Of a DNA stretch of 56,801 nucleotides, positions 15,717 through 24,066 are shown one piece after another; within the stretch, counting starts at the first letter, position 1, and every line of letters begins with the position of its first letter. The position numbers and the translations under genes were made by a program. Source of the DNA: Pedobacter cryoconitis (GTDB lineage Bacteria; Bacteroidota; Bacteroidia; Sphingobacteriales; Sphingobacteriaceae); NCBI RefSeq assembly GCF_014207135.1, contig NZ_JACHCC010000012.1, positions 179,569 to 236,369 on the forward strand, read 5' to 3'. The notes beneath the pieces were generated by a model. The model saw nothing but the letters and a program-made list of their open reading frames with translations, was not told where the DNA came from and did no database searches.

Positions 15717-16898
15717 ATGGAAATATCAAAAGCAATAAATCTAATACAAAATAAAGAAATAGCAATCGTAGGTGGTGGCCCGGGGGGGCTGACATTGGCC
15801 CGGTTATTACAGCTTAAAGGGGCCAGTGTCAGGGTTTATGAACGAGACTTTAGCAAAGAGGAGCGCGTGCAGGGTGCAATCGTTGATTTGCACTTTGAAT
15901 CGGGCCTGAAAGTTATTGAAGCTGCCGGTTTGATGGATGCTTTCAAAGCTAATTACATGCCTGGGGCTGATAAGTTCCGTATGGTTGATCAGGAAGGAAG
16001 TATCATGATGGATGAGCATAATCAAAATTCTGAAGCCGGTTTTGGTGACGAACACTTTAGACCGGAGATTGACAGAGGAGCGCTAAGGAACATTTTGACA
16101 GATGCTCTTCTGCCGGATACTGTTGTCTGGAATAGTCAGTTTGTGAGCATGGCGCAGGTCAATAATATCTGGGAACTCAATTTTAAAAATGGCAAAAAGG
16201 CTACCGCAAGTATTGTGATCGGGGCCGAAGGATATCGCTCAAAAATACGTTCCTATATAACTGACATTGAAGCACTATATTCGGGCGCAACCATTATTCA
16301 GGGTGAGATAGATTATCCTGAAACAGAATGTCCTGAAATTTATGCATTGGTTGACAACGCCAATCTCATAGCAATGGGCATCGGAAAAACCATAGCTATG
16401 CAACCAAGGGGGGATGGCGGGCTGACGTTTTATGCTTCTTCTCTTTACCCTGAAGGCTGGATCAAAAATAGTGGTATAGATTTTAATGACAGGGAAGAAG
16501 TGTGTGCTTATTTAGTTCAATATTACAAAGAGTGGAATCCGATATTTTTTACACTTTTTAAAGCATGTAACCATTTTGTGCCAAGGCCACTGAATTATTT
16601 CCCTTTAGACCAGGACTGGGAGACTCAATCGAATCTCACCATTATTGGAGATGCAGCTCATTTGATGCCTCCGTCAGGTGAAGGAGTAAATACAGCGATG
16701 CTGGATGCTTTGGATTTAAGTGAGTGTCTTACTGGTGGTGAATTTCAAAACATACAAGCCGCCATTATTGCATATGAAAAACGAATGAGAGCCAGAGCAA
16801 CTATATTAGGACAAGAAGCACTTGAAGGGATAAAAGATTTTGCCTCCCCTTCTGATGAATCGGTTAAGAAGCTGATAGAACAGTTTAACCGAAACTGA
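15717..16898 (+). CDS. Tet(X)-like FAD-dependent monooxygenase
   Basis: A 393-residue class A flavoprotein hydroxylase. The start at 15717 is chosen because the FAD fold begins soon after it; a start at 15663 would add 18 unlike residues. Visible are the Rossmann motif EIAIVGGGPGGLTLARLLQLKGASVRVYERD, the ribose-binding DRGALRNIL, and the FAD/substrate motif TIIGDAAHLMPPSGEGVNTAMLDALDLSECL. From the Rossmann motif to the C-terminus the layout follows Tet(X), an NADPH/O2-dependent enzyme that hydroxylates tetracyclines, but many relatives act on other aromatics, so tetracycline activity is not claimed. Cytosolic. Flanked by an AraC regulator and an exported RidA. Confidence 0.88.
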   Translation: MEISKAINLIQNKEIAIVGGGPGGLTLARLLQLKGASVRVYERDFSKEERVQGAIVDLHFESGLKVIEAAGLMDAFKANYMPGADKFRMVDQEGSIMMDEHNQNSEAGFGDEHFRPEIDRGALRNILTDALLPDTVVWNSQFVSMAQVNNIWELNFKNGKKATASIVIGAEGYRSKIRSYITDIEALYSGATIIQGEIDYPETECPEIYALVDNANLIAMGIGKTIAMQPRGDGGLTFYASSLYPEGWIKNSGIDFNDREEVCAYLVQYYKEWNPIFFTLFKACNHFVPRPLNYFPLDQDWETQSNLTIIGDAAHLMPPSGEGVNTAMLDALDLSECLTGGEFQNIQAAIIAYEKRMRARATILGQEALEGIKDFASPSDESVKKLIEQFNRN

Positions 16899-16997
16899 TT
16901 ATTAAAAGATGAGGGAGCTTAAATGCCATTTTAATTTTTGTTAATTACTTTAATTATATTTAAGCAGCGATTTAAAAATATCAATATTTATATACTG

Positions 16998-17465
16998 ATG
17001 AAAACAATTATGTGTTTGGTTCTTATGGCTATTACTTCATCATCTTTTGCACAAAATACCGGAAAGCCGGTTAAATTTATGAATCCTGCTACTGTTCCTG
17101 CAGCTAAAGGGTATTCTCAGGCTGCTGAAATTGATCTTGGAACGAGTAAAATGTTGCTTATTTCGGGACAGGTTTCATTCGATAAGACCGGAGAACTGGT
17201 TGGAAAACTTGATTTTACCAAACAGGCAGAGCAGGCTTTCATCAACATCAAAAATATTGTAGAAGCGGCCGGCGGATCTATGAATGATCTGGTAAAACTT
17301 AATTTTTATTTGCTGGATACGGCTCATATTGTAGAATTGCGTAAGGTAAGAGATCAATTTATCAATACTGTAACTCCTCCAACCAGTACACTGGTACAGG
17401 TCAGCAAACTTTTCAGAGATGATGTCCTGGTTGAAATCGAAGCAACAGCAGTTATCGCTAAGTAG
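16998..17465 (+). CDS. Exported RidA-family protein
   Basis: A 155-residue protein: a signal peptide (MKTIMCLVLMAITSSSFAQ) and a full RidA/YjgF/UK114 domain (YSQAAEIDLGTSKMLLISGQVSFDKTGELVGKLDFTKQAEQAFINIKNIVEAAGGSMNDLVKLNFYLLD... PPTSTLVQVSKLFRDDVLVEIEATAVI). Cytosolic RidA hydrolyses reactive enamines and imines. Here the usual Arg of the RTTV-type motif is replaced: the region reads PPTSTLVQVSKL with Ser/Thr at that place, so deaminase activity is uncertain. The start at 16998 gives the signal peptide; the longer frame from 16938 does not. Confidence 0.85.
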   Translation: MKTIMCLVLMAITSSSFAQNTGKPVKFMNPATVPAAKGYSQAAEIDLGTSKMLLISGQVSFDKTGELVGKLDFTKQAEQAFINIKNIVEAAGGSMNDLVKLNFYLLDTAHIVELRKVRDQFINTVTPPTSTLVQVSKLFRDDVLVEIEATAVIAK

Positions 17466-17514
17466 GAGAATATTGCTTTTTAAATAAAGTCTATGGAATT
17501 AGTGGATTATTGTT

Positions 17515-17522
17515 TATGTTTG
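17515..17522 (+). promoter_or_regulatory. -7 element for SusC/D pair 1
   Basis: TATGTTTG matches TAnnTTTG. A start site near 17529 would give a leader of about 210 nt containing the short ORF at 17571. Confidence 0.45.
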
Positions 17523-17570
17523 TCGGATATTTGAAAAATGACATTATAATCAATCCCTAATTTTACAAGC

Positions 17571-17627
17571 ATGAAACCTGTTTTCTATCCCCCTCTTAAC
17601 GCGGCAATCCGTTGTTGTCGCTCCTAA
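17571..17627 (+). CDS. Candidate leader peptide, 18 aa, ending IRCCRS
   Basis: A short ORF, MKPVFYPPLNAAIRCCRS, lies in the long leader between the candidate -7 element and susC. Two consecutive Cys codons near its end fall in the 3' arm of a 7-bp hairpin (17601-17607 with 17615-17621, one G-U pair). A perfect 12-bp palindrome GCCCTTAAGGGC follows at 17637-17648. A ribosome pausing at the Cys codons would cover the first hairpin. There is no clear Shine-Dalgarno, as is normal for this phylum. Function is inferred only from position and its similarity in layout to the leader ORF of pair 2. Confidence 0.45.
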   Translation: MKPVFYPPLNAAIRCCRS

Positions 17628-17741
17628 ATTCTTATTGCCCTTAAGGGCCTGAAATCCTTTATTTCTTAATTTTTAATAAACCGGCGTATTTGACCGGGAG
17701 GATTTCCTATGTCCCATAATTTATCAAACACACAATTGATC

Positions 17742-20699
17742 ATGAATTCAAAATTTACTAAAAAATTATTATTTGCGGCGGTCCTGCTATTTATACCGCG
17801 GCTATTATTTGCACAAAACATCACACTTACCGGACAAGTCAGCGCTGCGGGTGATGGCCTGGGGATTCCAGGAGTTTCTGTTTCTCTGAAAGGAGGGCAG
17901 GGCATTACAATGACTGACAGCGATGGTAAGTATAAGGTCAGTGTCCCTCAGTCAGCTGTATTGGTTTTCAGGGCCATTGGCTATTTAACACAGGAAGCTA
18001 AAGTGAATGGGAAAGGAACATTGAATATACAGTTGTCGGAGAATGTTTCTGCGCTGGATGAAGTGGTTGTTTCGGGACTGGCCTCCAGTATCAAAAGGTC
18101 TAACCTGGCTAATGCAGTAACTACAATTTCCAGTAAGGATCTGACTGGTACAACACCTCCGCAGACCTTGGATAAAGCGTTATATGGAAAAATACCCGGT
18201 GCCAATATCCGCGCAAACAGTGGTGCGCCGGGTGGCGGTATCTCCGTGCAGTTAAGAGGAATCAGTTCTTTGCAGGGAGCTTCTCAACCCTTATATATTA
18301 TCGATGGGGTCTATTTAAATAACAGCACTTTAAGAACTGGCCGTAGTACTTTAACGGGAGCTAGCCAGGGTGAAGATGACGGAGCAAACCGGATTGCTGA
18401 TCTTAATCCAGATGATGTGGAAAGTGTAGAGGTACTGAAAGGTTCATCAGCTTCTGCTATCTACGGAACAAGGGCAAATGCTGGTGTAATCATTATTACG
18501 ACCAAAAAAGGTAAGGCAGGTAAAACAAGGGTGAGCCTGAGCCAGGATGTAGGTTTCTCCAAAATCCAGCGTTTTGTTGGCAGTGCAGCCTGGGACGAGG
18601 ATAAAATTAAACTGTATTTTCCTGCTTCAGCCCAGACAGAAGAGCTAAAACGTTACCATGATGCAGTGGCTAATCATGGAATTACGGATTTTGAAAAGCT
18701 GATCTACGGTGAAACACCTATCCTGTGGAATAGCAATCTAAGCATCTCGGGAGGAAATGCCCAAACAAAATTCTATGTTTCCGGGAATGCAGCAAAAGAG
18801 GATGGAATTATAAAATATACCGGGTTTAATAAGAAATCAATCAGGTTAAATCTGGATCATCAGTTTAATGACTGGGTAAACTTCTCTATTACCTCTAATT
18901 ACCTGAACTCATCGAGTGATCGTGGTTTTACAGGAAATGAAAATGAATCAGGAACAAGTCTGGGTTATATCATCGGCTATCTGCCAAACTATTTTAATCC
19001 CAGACCAGTTAACGGGGTTTACCCAGATAACCCTTATTCGGAAAATCAGAACCCTTTGGAACTAAGGGATAAAGCAATTAATAATGCAAGGATAAACAGG
19101 TTTATCCAGTCTGCAAATCTGAATGTTTATTTATTACAGAAAAAAGAATCGAGTTTAAAACTGGCGCTGCAAGGAGGAGTCGATTACCTGGGAAGCCGTA
19201 CTAAACAATATTTCCCTGATAATTTACAGGCTCAGCGGAGTCTGCCGAATCCGGGTGATATCGTTTTGGGTAATGAAACTGATATCAACGCAAATGTCCA
19301 GGCCTTTTTAATTTATGGACAACAAGTAGGTAAAACTCATTTTAATACGCAGGTTGGAGCTGTGTTTTTACAAACGCAGGCAAATGCTGTATTAAACAGA
19401 GGTAGAGGACTGGTTGCTGGTCAGCAGAATATTTCGCAGGCGGCTATACAGTCACTGCTTTCGCAGAATGACCAGAAAGTGAAAGATTTTGGTACGGTTG
19501 CACAGGAAGAGATTAATTATGATGATAAGGTGATTACCACGCTGGGTATACGTTTTGATAAATCGACACTGAATGGTAATGCCAACAAGTTTTATGCTTT
19601 TCCTAAGGCCTCGGTTGCGGTGAATCTGACCAAGTTTGACTGGTGGAAATTACCAGCAGTAAGTCAGTTGAAGTTACGTACTGCTTATGGGCAAACGGGC
19701 GGGGTTCCGAGTTTCGGCGATATCTATACTGCTTTGAATCCGGTAGTCATTGGCGGCCAGGTAGGGTCTGTGGTTTCTGCTACGGCAGGAAATCCTGATA
19801 TTAAACCGGAGCGTGCAGGAGAACTGGAATTAGGGGCGGATATCGGGTTCTTACATGACCGGATCTTACTGGAAGGTACTTATTATAATAAAAAGGTAAC
19901 TGACCTGATCCAGACGTTAACGCTTGCTGGTTCTGGCGGGGTGACAACGAAAAAGGTAAATGCTGCTGACCTGGTGAATCACGGGGTGGAATTTGCCTTA
20001 AGTGGTACGCCTTTTTCAAGTAAAAACTTTACCTGGACGAGCCGCTTACTTTTCTGGAAGAATACAAGTAAAATTACAAAGCTTAAAGTACCTTCTTATA
20101 CGACCGGGGTTTACGGACCAAGTTATGGTACTTACCTGATCAAAGAGGGCTTTTCACCAACTACTATCGTGGGTACACCGCAGACCGCTTCTGGTGATTA
20201 TACTGTCTATGGGGATTCTCAGCCTGATTTTCAAACTTCCTGGACTAACACGATTTCGTTTTTAAACGGGTTTACTTTTTCTTCTCTGGTGGACTGGAAA
20301 AAAGGAGGGGATATCATGAACATCACTTTGTACAATACAGATAACGGCGGTACTTCGCCCGACTGGAACGGGGATTATAACCATAATGGTATTCCTAACG
20401 GAAAAGACAGACAAGGCACCGGAGCAGGTGTTTATGTGCAGGATGCAGGTTATGTAAGGCTGAGGGAAGTAGCGCTGAGCTATAGTCTGCCTCAGGCTGT
20501 GACACAGCGGATTTTCAGAAAGGCTTTGCAAAGCGTACGTTTTGGAGTTTCTGCAACCAATTTATTCCTGATTACCAAGTATAAAGGATATGATCCTGAG
20601 GTTTCGAGTTTTGGAACGAATGCGATCAATACGGGGACAGATCTATTCAATTACCCTTCGTCAAAGCGGTTCCTGTTTAATGTAAGAGTGGAGTTTTAA
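17742..20699 (+). CDS. SusC-like TonB-dependent outer-membrane receptor (pair 1)
   Basis: About 985 residues from the ATG at 17742; a start at 17709 would add 11 residues ahead of a good signal peptide (KLLFAAVLLFIPRLLFAQ). Domain order: CarboxypepD_reg-like beta-sandwich (ITLTGQVSAAGDGLGIPGVSVSLKG), plug (GTTPPQTLDKALYGKIPGANIRANSGAPGGGISVQLRGISSLQGASQPLYIIDGV, then VEVLKGSSASAIYGTRANAGVIIITTKKGK), and a large barrel ending NVRVEF. It energises uptake of a nutrient across the outer membrane with TonB-ExbBD; the substrate cannot be read from the sequence. It lacks an STN signalling domain. The SusD partner follows after 16 bp. Confidence 0.93.
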   Translation: MNSKFTKKLLFAAVLLFIPRLLFAQNITLTGQVSAAGDGLGIPGVSVSLKGGQGITMTDSDGKYKVSVPQSAVLVFRAIGYLTQEAKVNGKGTLNIQLSENVSALDEVVVSGLASSIKRSNLANAVTTISSKDLTGTTPPQTLDKALYGKIPGANIRANSGAPGGGISVQLRGISSLQGASQPLYIIDGVYLNNSTLRTGRSTLTGASQGEDDGANRIADLNPDDVESVEVLKGSSASAIYGTRANAGVIIITTKKGKAGKTRVSLSQDVGFSKIQRFVGSAAWDEDKIKLYFPASAQTEELKRYHDAVANHGITDFEKLIYGETPILWNSNLSISGGNAQTKFYVSGNAAKEDGIIKYTGFNKKSIRLNLDHQFNDWVNFSITSNYLNSSSDRGFTGNENESGTSLGYIIGYLPNYFNPRPVNGVYPDNPYSENQNPLELRDKAINNARINRFIQSANLNVYLLQKKESSLKLALQGGVDYLGSRTKQYFPDNLQAQRSLPNPGDIVLGNETDINANVQAFLIYGQQVGKTHFNTQVGAVFLQTQANAVLNRGRGLVAGQQNISQAAIQSLLSQNDQKVKDFGTVAQEEINYDDKVITTLGIRFDKSTLNGNANKFYAFPKASVAVNLTKFDWWKLPAVSQLKLRTAYGQTGGVPSFGDIYTALNPVVIGGQVGSVVSATAGNPDIKPERAGELELGADIGFLHDRILLEGTYYNKKVTDLIQTLTLAGSGGVTTKKVNAADLVNHGVEFALSGTPFSSKNFTWTSRLLFWKNTSKITKLKVPSYTTGVYGPSYGTYLIKEGFSPTTIVGTPQTASGDYTVYGDSQPDFQTSWTNTISFLNGFTFSSLVDWKKGGDIMNITLYNTDNGGTSPDWNGDYNHNGIPNGKDRQGTGAGVYVQDAGYVRLREVALSYSLPQAVTQRIFRKALQSVRFGVSATNLFLITKYKGYDPEVSSFGTNAINTGTDLFNYPSSKRFLFNVRVEF

Positions 20700-20715
20700 A
20701 CAATAATATAGACTA

Positions 20716-22062
20716 ATGAAAAATCAAATTAAATATATCACACTGGTTTTTGTTTTACTGACCGGTGGCTGTAAACTGGATAATCTGCCTGATCCGAATA
20801 ATCCTTCTATTTCGAGTGTGACCAATAATGCAAGTACTGCTCAGTTACAGAATCTGGTTTCCGGACTGGAATCCAGAAGTAAGGATTATGTAATTGCTGC
20901 GCAAAATGCCTTTGGTACTTTTGCCAGAGACGTATGGTACTTTGACTCTAATGATTCCAGACATATCCAGTTCTGGCTAGGGCTTGGAGGGAGAAAACCG
21001 GACGGAGATTTTTACGGGGTAGCCAGTATCTACACCAGTCCTTATCAGGCTATCAAACAGGCTAATGTTCTAATCAGTGCTGTCAATAATACTTCGGTAA
21101 TTACTGCTGAACAAAAGCTGGCCTATACTGGATTTGCGAAGACTATACAAGGTTATCAGTACCTGATCCCGGCAAATGCTCAGTATAAAAACGGGATCCG
21201 GATCGATGTTTCCAATGAATTGAAACCTGGTCCTTTTGTGTCTTATGAAGTCGCTCTTTCAGAGATACAGCGTATCCTGAATGAGGGTTATGCAGATTTA
21301 ACCAAAGGAGGTACCACTTTACCTTTCAGACTAACTTCGGGTTACGCGCCTTTTAGCTCACCTGCCGGACTGGCTAAAGTTAACCGTGCACTGGCAGCAA
21401 GAACGGCGGTTTACCAAAAAGACTGGCAAGGTGCATTGAATGATCTGAACCTTTCGTTTTTTAGTCTGACAGGTGATCTTGATCTGGGGCCTGCCCATGT
21501 TTATGGCGCACCTCCGGAGCCTTTTAATCCGTTTTTTTATGTGCTGAATGCGAATGTAAGTAATCTGCCGGTCGTACATCCGTCTTTTGTACAAGATGCA
21601 TTACCTGGTGATGCACGGGTTGCTAAGAAAATATTTGTACGGACTACTCCATTGATTAATACGGTAGGAACAGTTCCATTATCCAGTTTATATCAGGATA
21701 AAAGATGGGCAAGTAATACTTCGCCGGTTCCTTATATCAGAAATGAAGAACTGGTCTTGATTTATGCAGAAGCTTCTGCTCAGCTGGGGCGTTTTGACGA
21801 TGCGGTAACTGCAATCAACAGAATCAGATCTTCGGCTAATCTTTCTCCATACAGTGGAGAGAAGAATCTGGATGCATTGATTACTGAGATTTTATTCCAG
21901 AGAAGGTATTCGCTATGGTTTGAGCCTGCCGGACACAGATGGTTTGATCTGAGAAGATATAACCGGTTGAATGAAATTCCGGTGGCCCTGGATCAGGGAA
22001 GTGTATTTACCCAACTGGAAAGACCCTCAAGTGAGGTTAACTGGGACAACTTTAATAAATAG
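20716..22062 (+). CDS. SusD/RagB-like surface lipoprotein (pair 1)
   Basis: A 448-residue SusD-like protein that caps the adjacent SusC barrel and captures substrate. It has a lipoprotein signal (ITLVFVLLTGGCKL, Cys about residue 18), TPR-like helices in the first half (YTSPYQAIKQANVLISAVNNTS), and the conserved C-terminal block RNEELVLIYAEASAQLGRFDDAVTAINRIRSSANL... ITEILFQRRYSLWFEPAGHRWFDLRRYNRL. A bidirectional terminator follows directly, so the pair is a two-gene operon. Confidence 0.93.
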   Translation: MKNQIKYITLVFVLLTGGCKLDNLPDPNNPSISSVTNNASTAQLQNLVSGLESRSKDYVIAAQNAFGTFARDVWYFDSNDSRHIQFWLGLGGRKPDGDFYGVASIYTSPYQAIKQANVLISAVNNTSVITAEQKLAYTGFAKTIQGYQYLIPANAQYKNGIRIDVSNELKPGPFVSYEVALSEIQRILNEGYADLTKGGTTLPFRLTSGYAPFSSPAGLAKVNRALAARTAVYQKDWQGALNDLNLSFFSLTGDLDLGPAHVYGAPPEPFNPFFYVLNANVSNLPVVHPSFVQDALPGDARVAKKIFVRTTPLINTVGTVPLSSLYQDKRWASNTSPVPYIRNEELVLIYAEASAQLGRFDDAVTAINRIRSSANLSPYSGEKNLDALITEILFQRRYSLWFEPAGHRWFDLRRYNRLNEIPVALDQGSVFTQLERPSSEVNWDNFNK

Positions 22063-22068
22063 ATGATC

Positions 22069-22106
22069 AAAAATGCTTTACGCAGGTAAGTGCGTAAAGC
22101 ATTTTT
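22069..22106. terminator. Bidirectional terminator between susD-1 and the amidohydrolase
   Basis: A perfect 16-bp stem (AAAAATGCTTTACGCA with its complement) and 6-nt loop with A- and T-runs at both ends. Confidence 0.85.
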
Positions 22107-22119
22107 CATGAAAATCTGG

Positions 22120-23073
22120 CTATTTATCTAACCAGACTACTTTCTGTGCGGATTGATGAGGTTTGCCGATAATCTGGCTGTATAGTTCCGGTCTGCGGGC
22201 ATTGAGATAGCGGTGACCACCTGCCTGCGTTAGTTTTTCAGGGGTTAAAACGGCGGTTACAAAGTCGTTACCCAGGGTCTTACATTCGTTCAGTATATCA
22301 CCAAAAGGGTCAATAATCATGGAGCATCCGTTTTTCAGCTGGTCATCATCCATTCCAATCGGATTGGAGAATACCGTATAAATCGCATTGTCATAGGATC
22401 TTGCCGGAAGCCATTTCATTAACCAGTCGCGGCCTTTCATCCCTTCAAATTCCAGTCGGAGAGAAGTAGGATCATTTTCTCTGTTTTCCCAAAGCTCAGG
22501 ATTGACAAAGCCTGCTCCCGGTCGGGTAGAAGGAGTACACATGGTGACATGTGGCATAAATATAATATCCGCACCAAGCAATTTTGTAGCTCTGACATTT
22601 TCGATAATATTGTTGTCGTAACAGATCAGAATACCACATTTCCAGCCATACAGTTCAAAAATGCAGTAGGCATCTCCCGGATTTAAAAATGGATTTATAA
22701 AAGGGTGCAGTTTTCTGAATTTAGCAATCATGCCAGTTTTGTCTACACATACATAGGCTTTAAACAGGTTATCTGCCAGATCTTTTTCAAAAAGCCCGGC
22801 CAGAATAGCGATATCATACCTGGCTGCAATAGCAGTAAGTGCTGTTATACTTTCTCCTTCGGGAAGGATCTCCGCCAGGTCAAGCATTTGTGTTTTGGTC
22901 AGATTCCTTGCAAAAGTGTAACCTGTAATTGAACATTCGTGAAAAGCAATGGCTTTTGCACCATCCAGTGATGCTTTTCTGGCAAGCTCCTCTATCTGGG
23001 ACAGATTATACTTTTTATCTCCGCTTTTGTGCTCAAACTGGGCAGTTGCGATTTTTAAGTTCTCCATATTCAT
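22120..23073 (-). CDS. Nitrilase-superfamily carbon-nitrogen hydrolase
   Basis: A 317-residue C-N hydrolase; an ATG two codons in (23067) is equally possible. The Glu-Lys-Cys triad is visible: Glu46 in AIAFHECSITGY, Lys121 in KFRKLHPF and Cys151 in GILICYDNNI. The family cleaves amides, nitriles or carbamoyl groups, for example beta-ureidopropionase and N-carbamoylputrescine amidase. The substrate is unknown. It is convergent with SusC/D pair 1 and separated by a terminator, so not in that operon. Its 5' region carries a 30-bp inverted repeat. Confidence 0.88.
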   Translation of the reverse strand: MNMENLKIATAQFEHKSGDKKYNLSQIEELARKASLDGAKAIAFHECSITGYTFARNLTKTQMLDLAEILPEGESITALTAIAARYDIAILAGLFEKDLADNLFKAYVCVDKTGMIAKFRKLHPFINPFLNPGDAYCIFELYGWKCGILICYDNNIIENVRATKLLGADIIFMPHVTMCTPSTRPGAGFVNPELWENRENDPTSLRLEFEGMKGRDWLMKWLPARSYDNAIYTVFSNPIGMDDDQLKNGCSMIIDPFGDILNECKTLGNDFVTAVLTPEKLTQAGGHRYLNARRPELYSQIIGKPHQSAQKVVWLDK

Positions 23074-23100
23074 CTATTTATTTATTGTTTTCATTTGTCA

Positions 23101-23173
23101 GATGGATCCAACATGATTAAAATAATCATTGCCCTGTGTGCTTAATAATTATTTTAATCATGTTGGATTCATC
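23101..23173. repeat. 30-bp near-perfect inverted repeat, 13-nt spacer
   Basis: Arms 23101-23130 and 23144-23173 are complementary at 28 of 30 positions. Each arm contains a smaller palindrome; in the left arm it is ATGATTA-AAA-TAATCAT (23113-23129). It lies between the candidate -7 element (23184-23191) and the start codon of the amidohydrolase, so it would fold at the 5' end of that mRNA. It could be a stability or regulatory hairpin, a paired operator, a terminator for the upstream AraC gene or a small MITE-like insertion. Confidence 0.8.
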
Positions 23174-23183
23174 TTATTTGAAA

Positions 23184-23191
23184 CAAACATA
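23184..23191 (-). promoter_or_regulatory. -7 element for the amidohydrolase
   Basis: Reads TATGTTTG on the minus strand; transcription would begin near the outer edge of the inverted repeat. Confidence 0.4.
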
Positions 23192-23237
23192 GGGCTTTGG
23201 AAAACCGGAAAAATGTACAAATCCGACAGGAAGTTTT

Positions 23238-24050
23238 TTAGGAGGTCAGGAGAAAATTGATCGCCAGCGGGTTATTATTCCGGAGATATTGACCGGGAGT
23301 CAGGCCAGTGTATTTTTTGAATTCCCGGATCAGATGGGGCTGGTCATAATAGCCAGCTTCATAACCAATTTCTGTAAGGTTTCCGGTTACAGATTTAGAC
23401 CTCAGCTGTTTTAAAAAGACATGTAGTTTAACAATACTGCTGAATCTCTTCGGACTGATCCCAATACCTTCTATAAAGGCTCTTTCGAGCTTTCTTTCGG
23501 TACAACCAGTCACATCGGTCAGTTTACTGACGGGCATCAGGCCTTTAGACTGAATGATCTGGCTGAGAGAAAAATTGATTAAGAATTGACTGGAAGGCTG
23601 GTTCCGGGTGATTAGTTTACCGAAAAAGTCTTCGGCCAGCCTGATCTTATCGGTGATGCTCAGGGAATCTGTTAGTCTTTCCTGAAGTGTTGCTCCCAGA
23701 TCACCAAAGAGATCTTTAAGAGCTATACAATGATCATTTAGTTCTACTGACGGAACAGATAAGAGGTTATTTAACCCATTGGGGTGGAATACCACAATCA
23801 TTAAAGAAGTATCGCCTTCGCAATAAAGGTCTCTGAAAGAATTGAGCTGTCCGTAGATAAAAGCCGGGGGGAGATAGTCGGGCTTTTCAAGCCCGCCCAG
23901 CTTAGAAATCAATCTGTTTCTGAATGAAAATACCATACCTGTATTTCCATCAGAGAATAAACGGAGTTTTTTTATTTCCTGATTTTGAGTATCTAAAAAA
24001 AGATAGTGTTTAATAAATACTGATAATGCTATGGAAGGTGATATTTGCAT
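23238..24050 (-). CDS. AraC-family transcriptional regulator (DUF6597-type N-terminus)
   Basis: A 270-residue regulator. The N-terminal part (SIALSVFIKHYLFLDTQ... FSFRNRL... LMIVVFHPNGLNNLL) is like the DUF6597 sensor found in many Bacteroidota AraC proteins. The C-terminal double HTH (MPVSKLTDVTGCTERKLERAFIEGIGISPKRFSSIVKLHVFLKQL... EIGYEAGYYDQPHLIREFKKYTGLTPGQYLRN) is complete. A minus-strand -7 element TACCTTTG (24065-24058) sits only 7 bp from the start, inside the intergenic end of the GNAT gene, suggesting an almost leaderless mRNA. Confidence 0.88.
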   Translation of the reverse strand: MQISPSIALSVFIKHYLFLDTQNQEIKKLRLFSDGNTGMVFSFRNRLISKLGGLEKPDYLPPAFIYGQLNSFRDLYCEGDTSLMIVVFHPNGLNNLLSVPSVELNDHCIALKDLFGDLGATLQERLTDSLSITDKIRLAEDFFGKLITRNQPSSQFLINFSLSQIIQSKGLMPVSKLTDVTGCTERKLERAFIEGIGISPKRFSSIVKLHVFLKQLRSKSVTGNLTEIGYEAGYYDQPHLIREFKKYTGLTPGQYLRNNNPLAINFLLTS

Positions 24051-24057
24051 TGCTTCA

Positions 24058-24065
24058 CAAAGGTA
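24058..24065 (-). promoter_or_regulatory. -7 element for the AraC gene at 24050
   Basis: Reads TACCTTTG on the minus strand, ending 7 bp before the start codon and 1 bp beyond the GNAT stop codon. Confidence 0.4.
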
Positions 24066-24066
24066 G

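Noticed and set aside
15717..16898. Naming the monooxygenase tet(X)
   Set aside because: The layout matches, but residue identity looks moderate and many relatives do not act on tetracyclines; only a family-level call is justified.
17742..23073. SusC/D pair 1 plus amidohydrolase as one utilisation locus
   Set aside because: The amidohydrolase is convergent and separated by a strong bidirectional terminator, so co-transcription is excluded and a functional link is unsupported.
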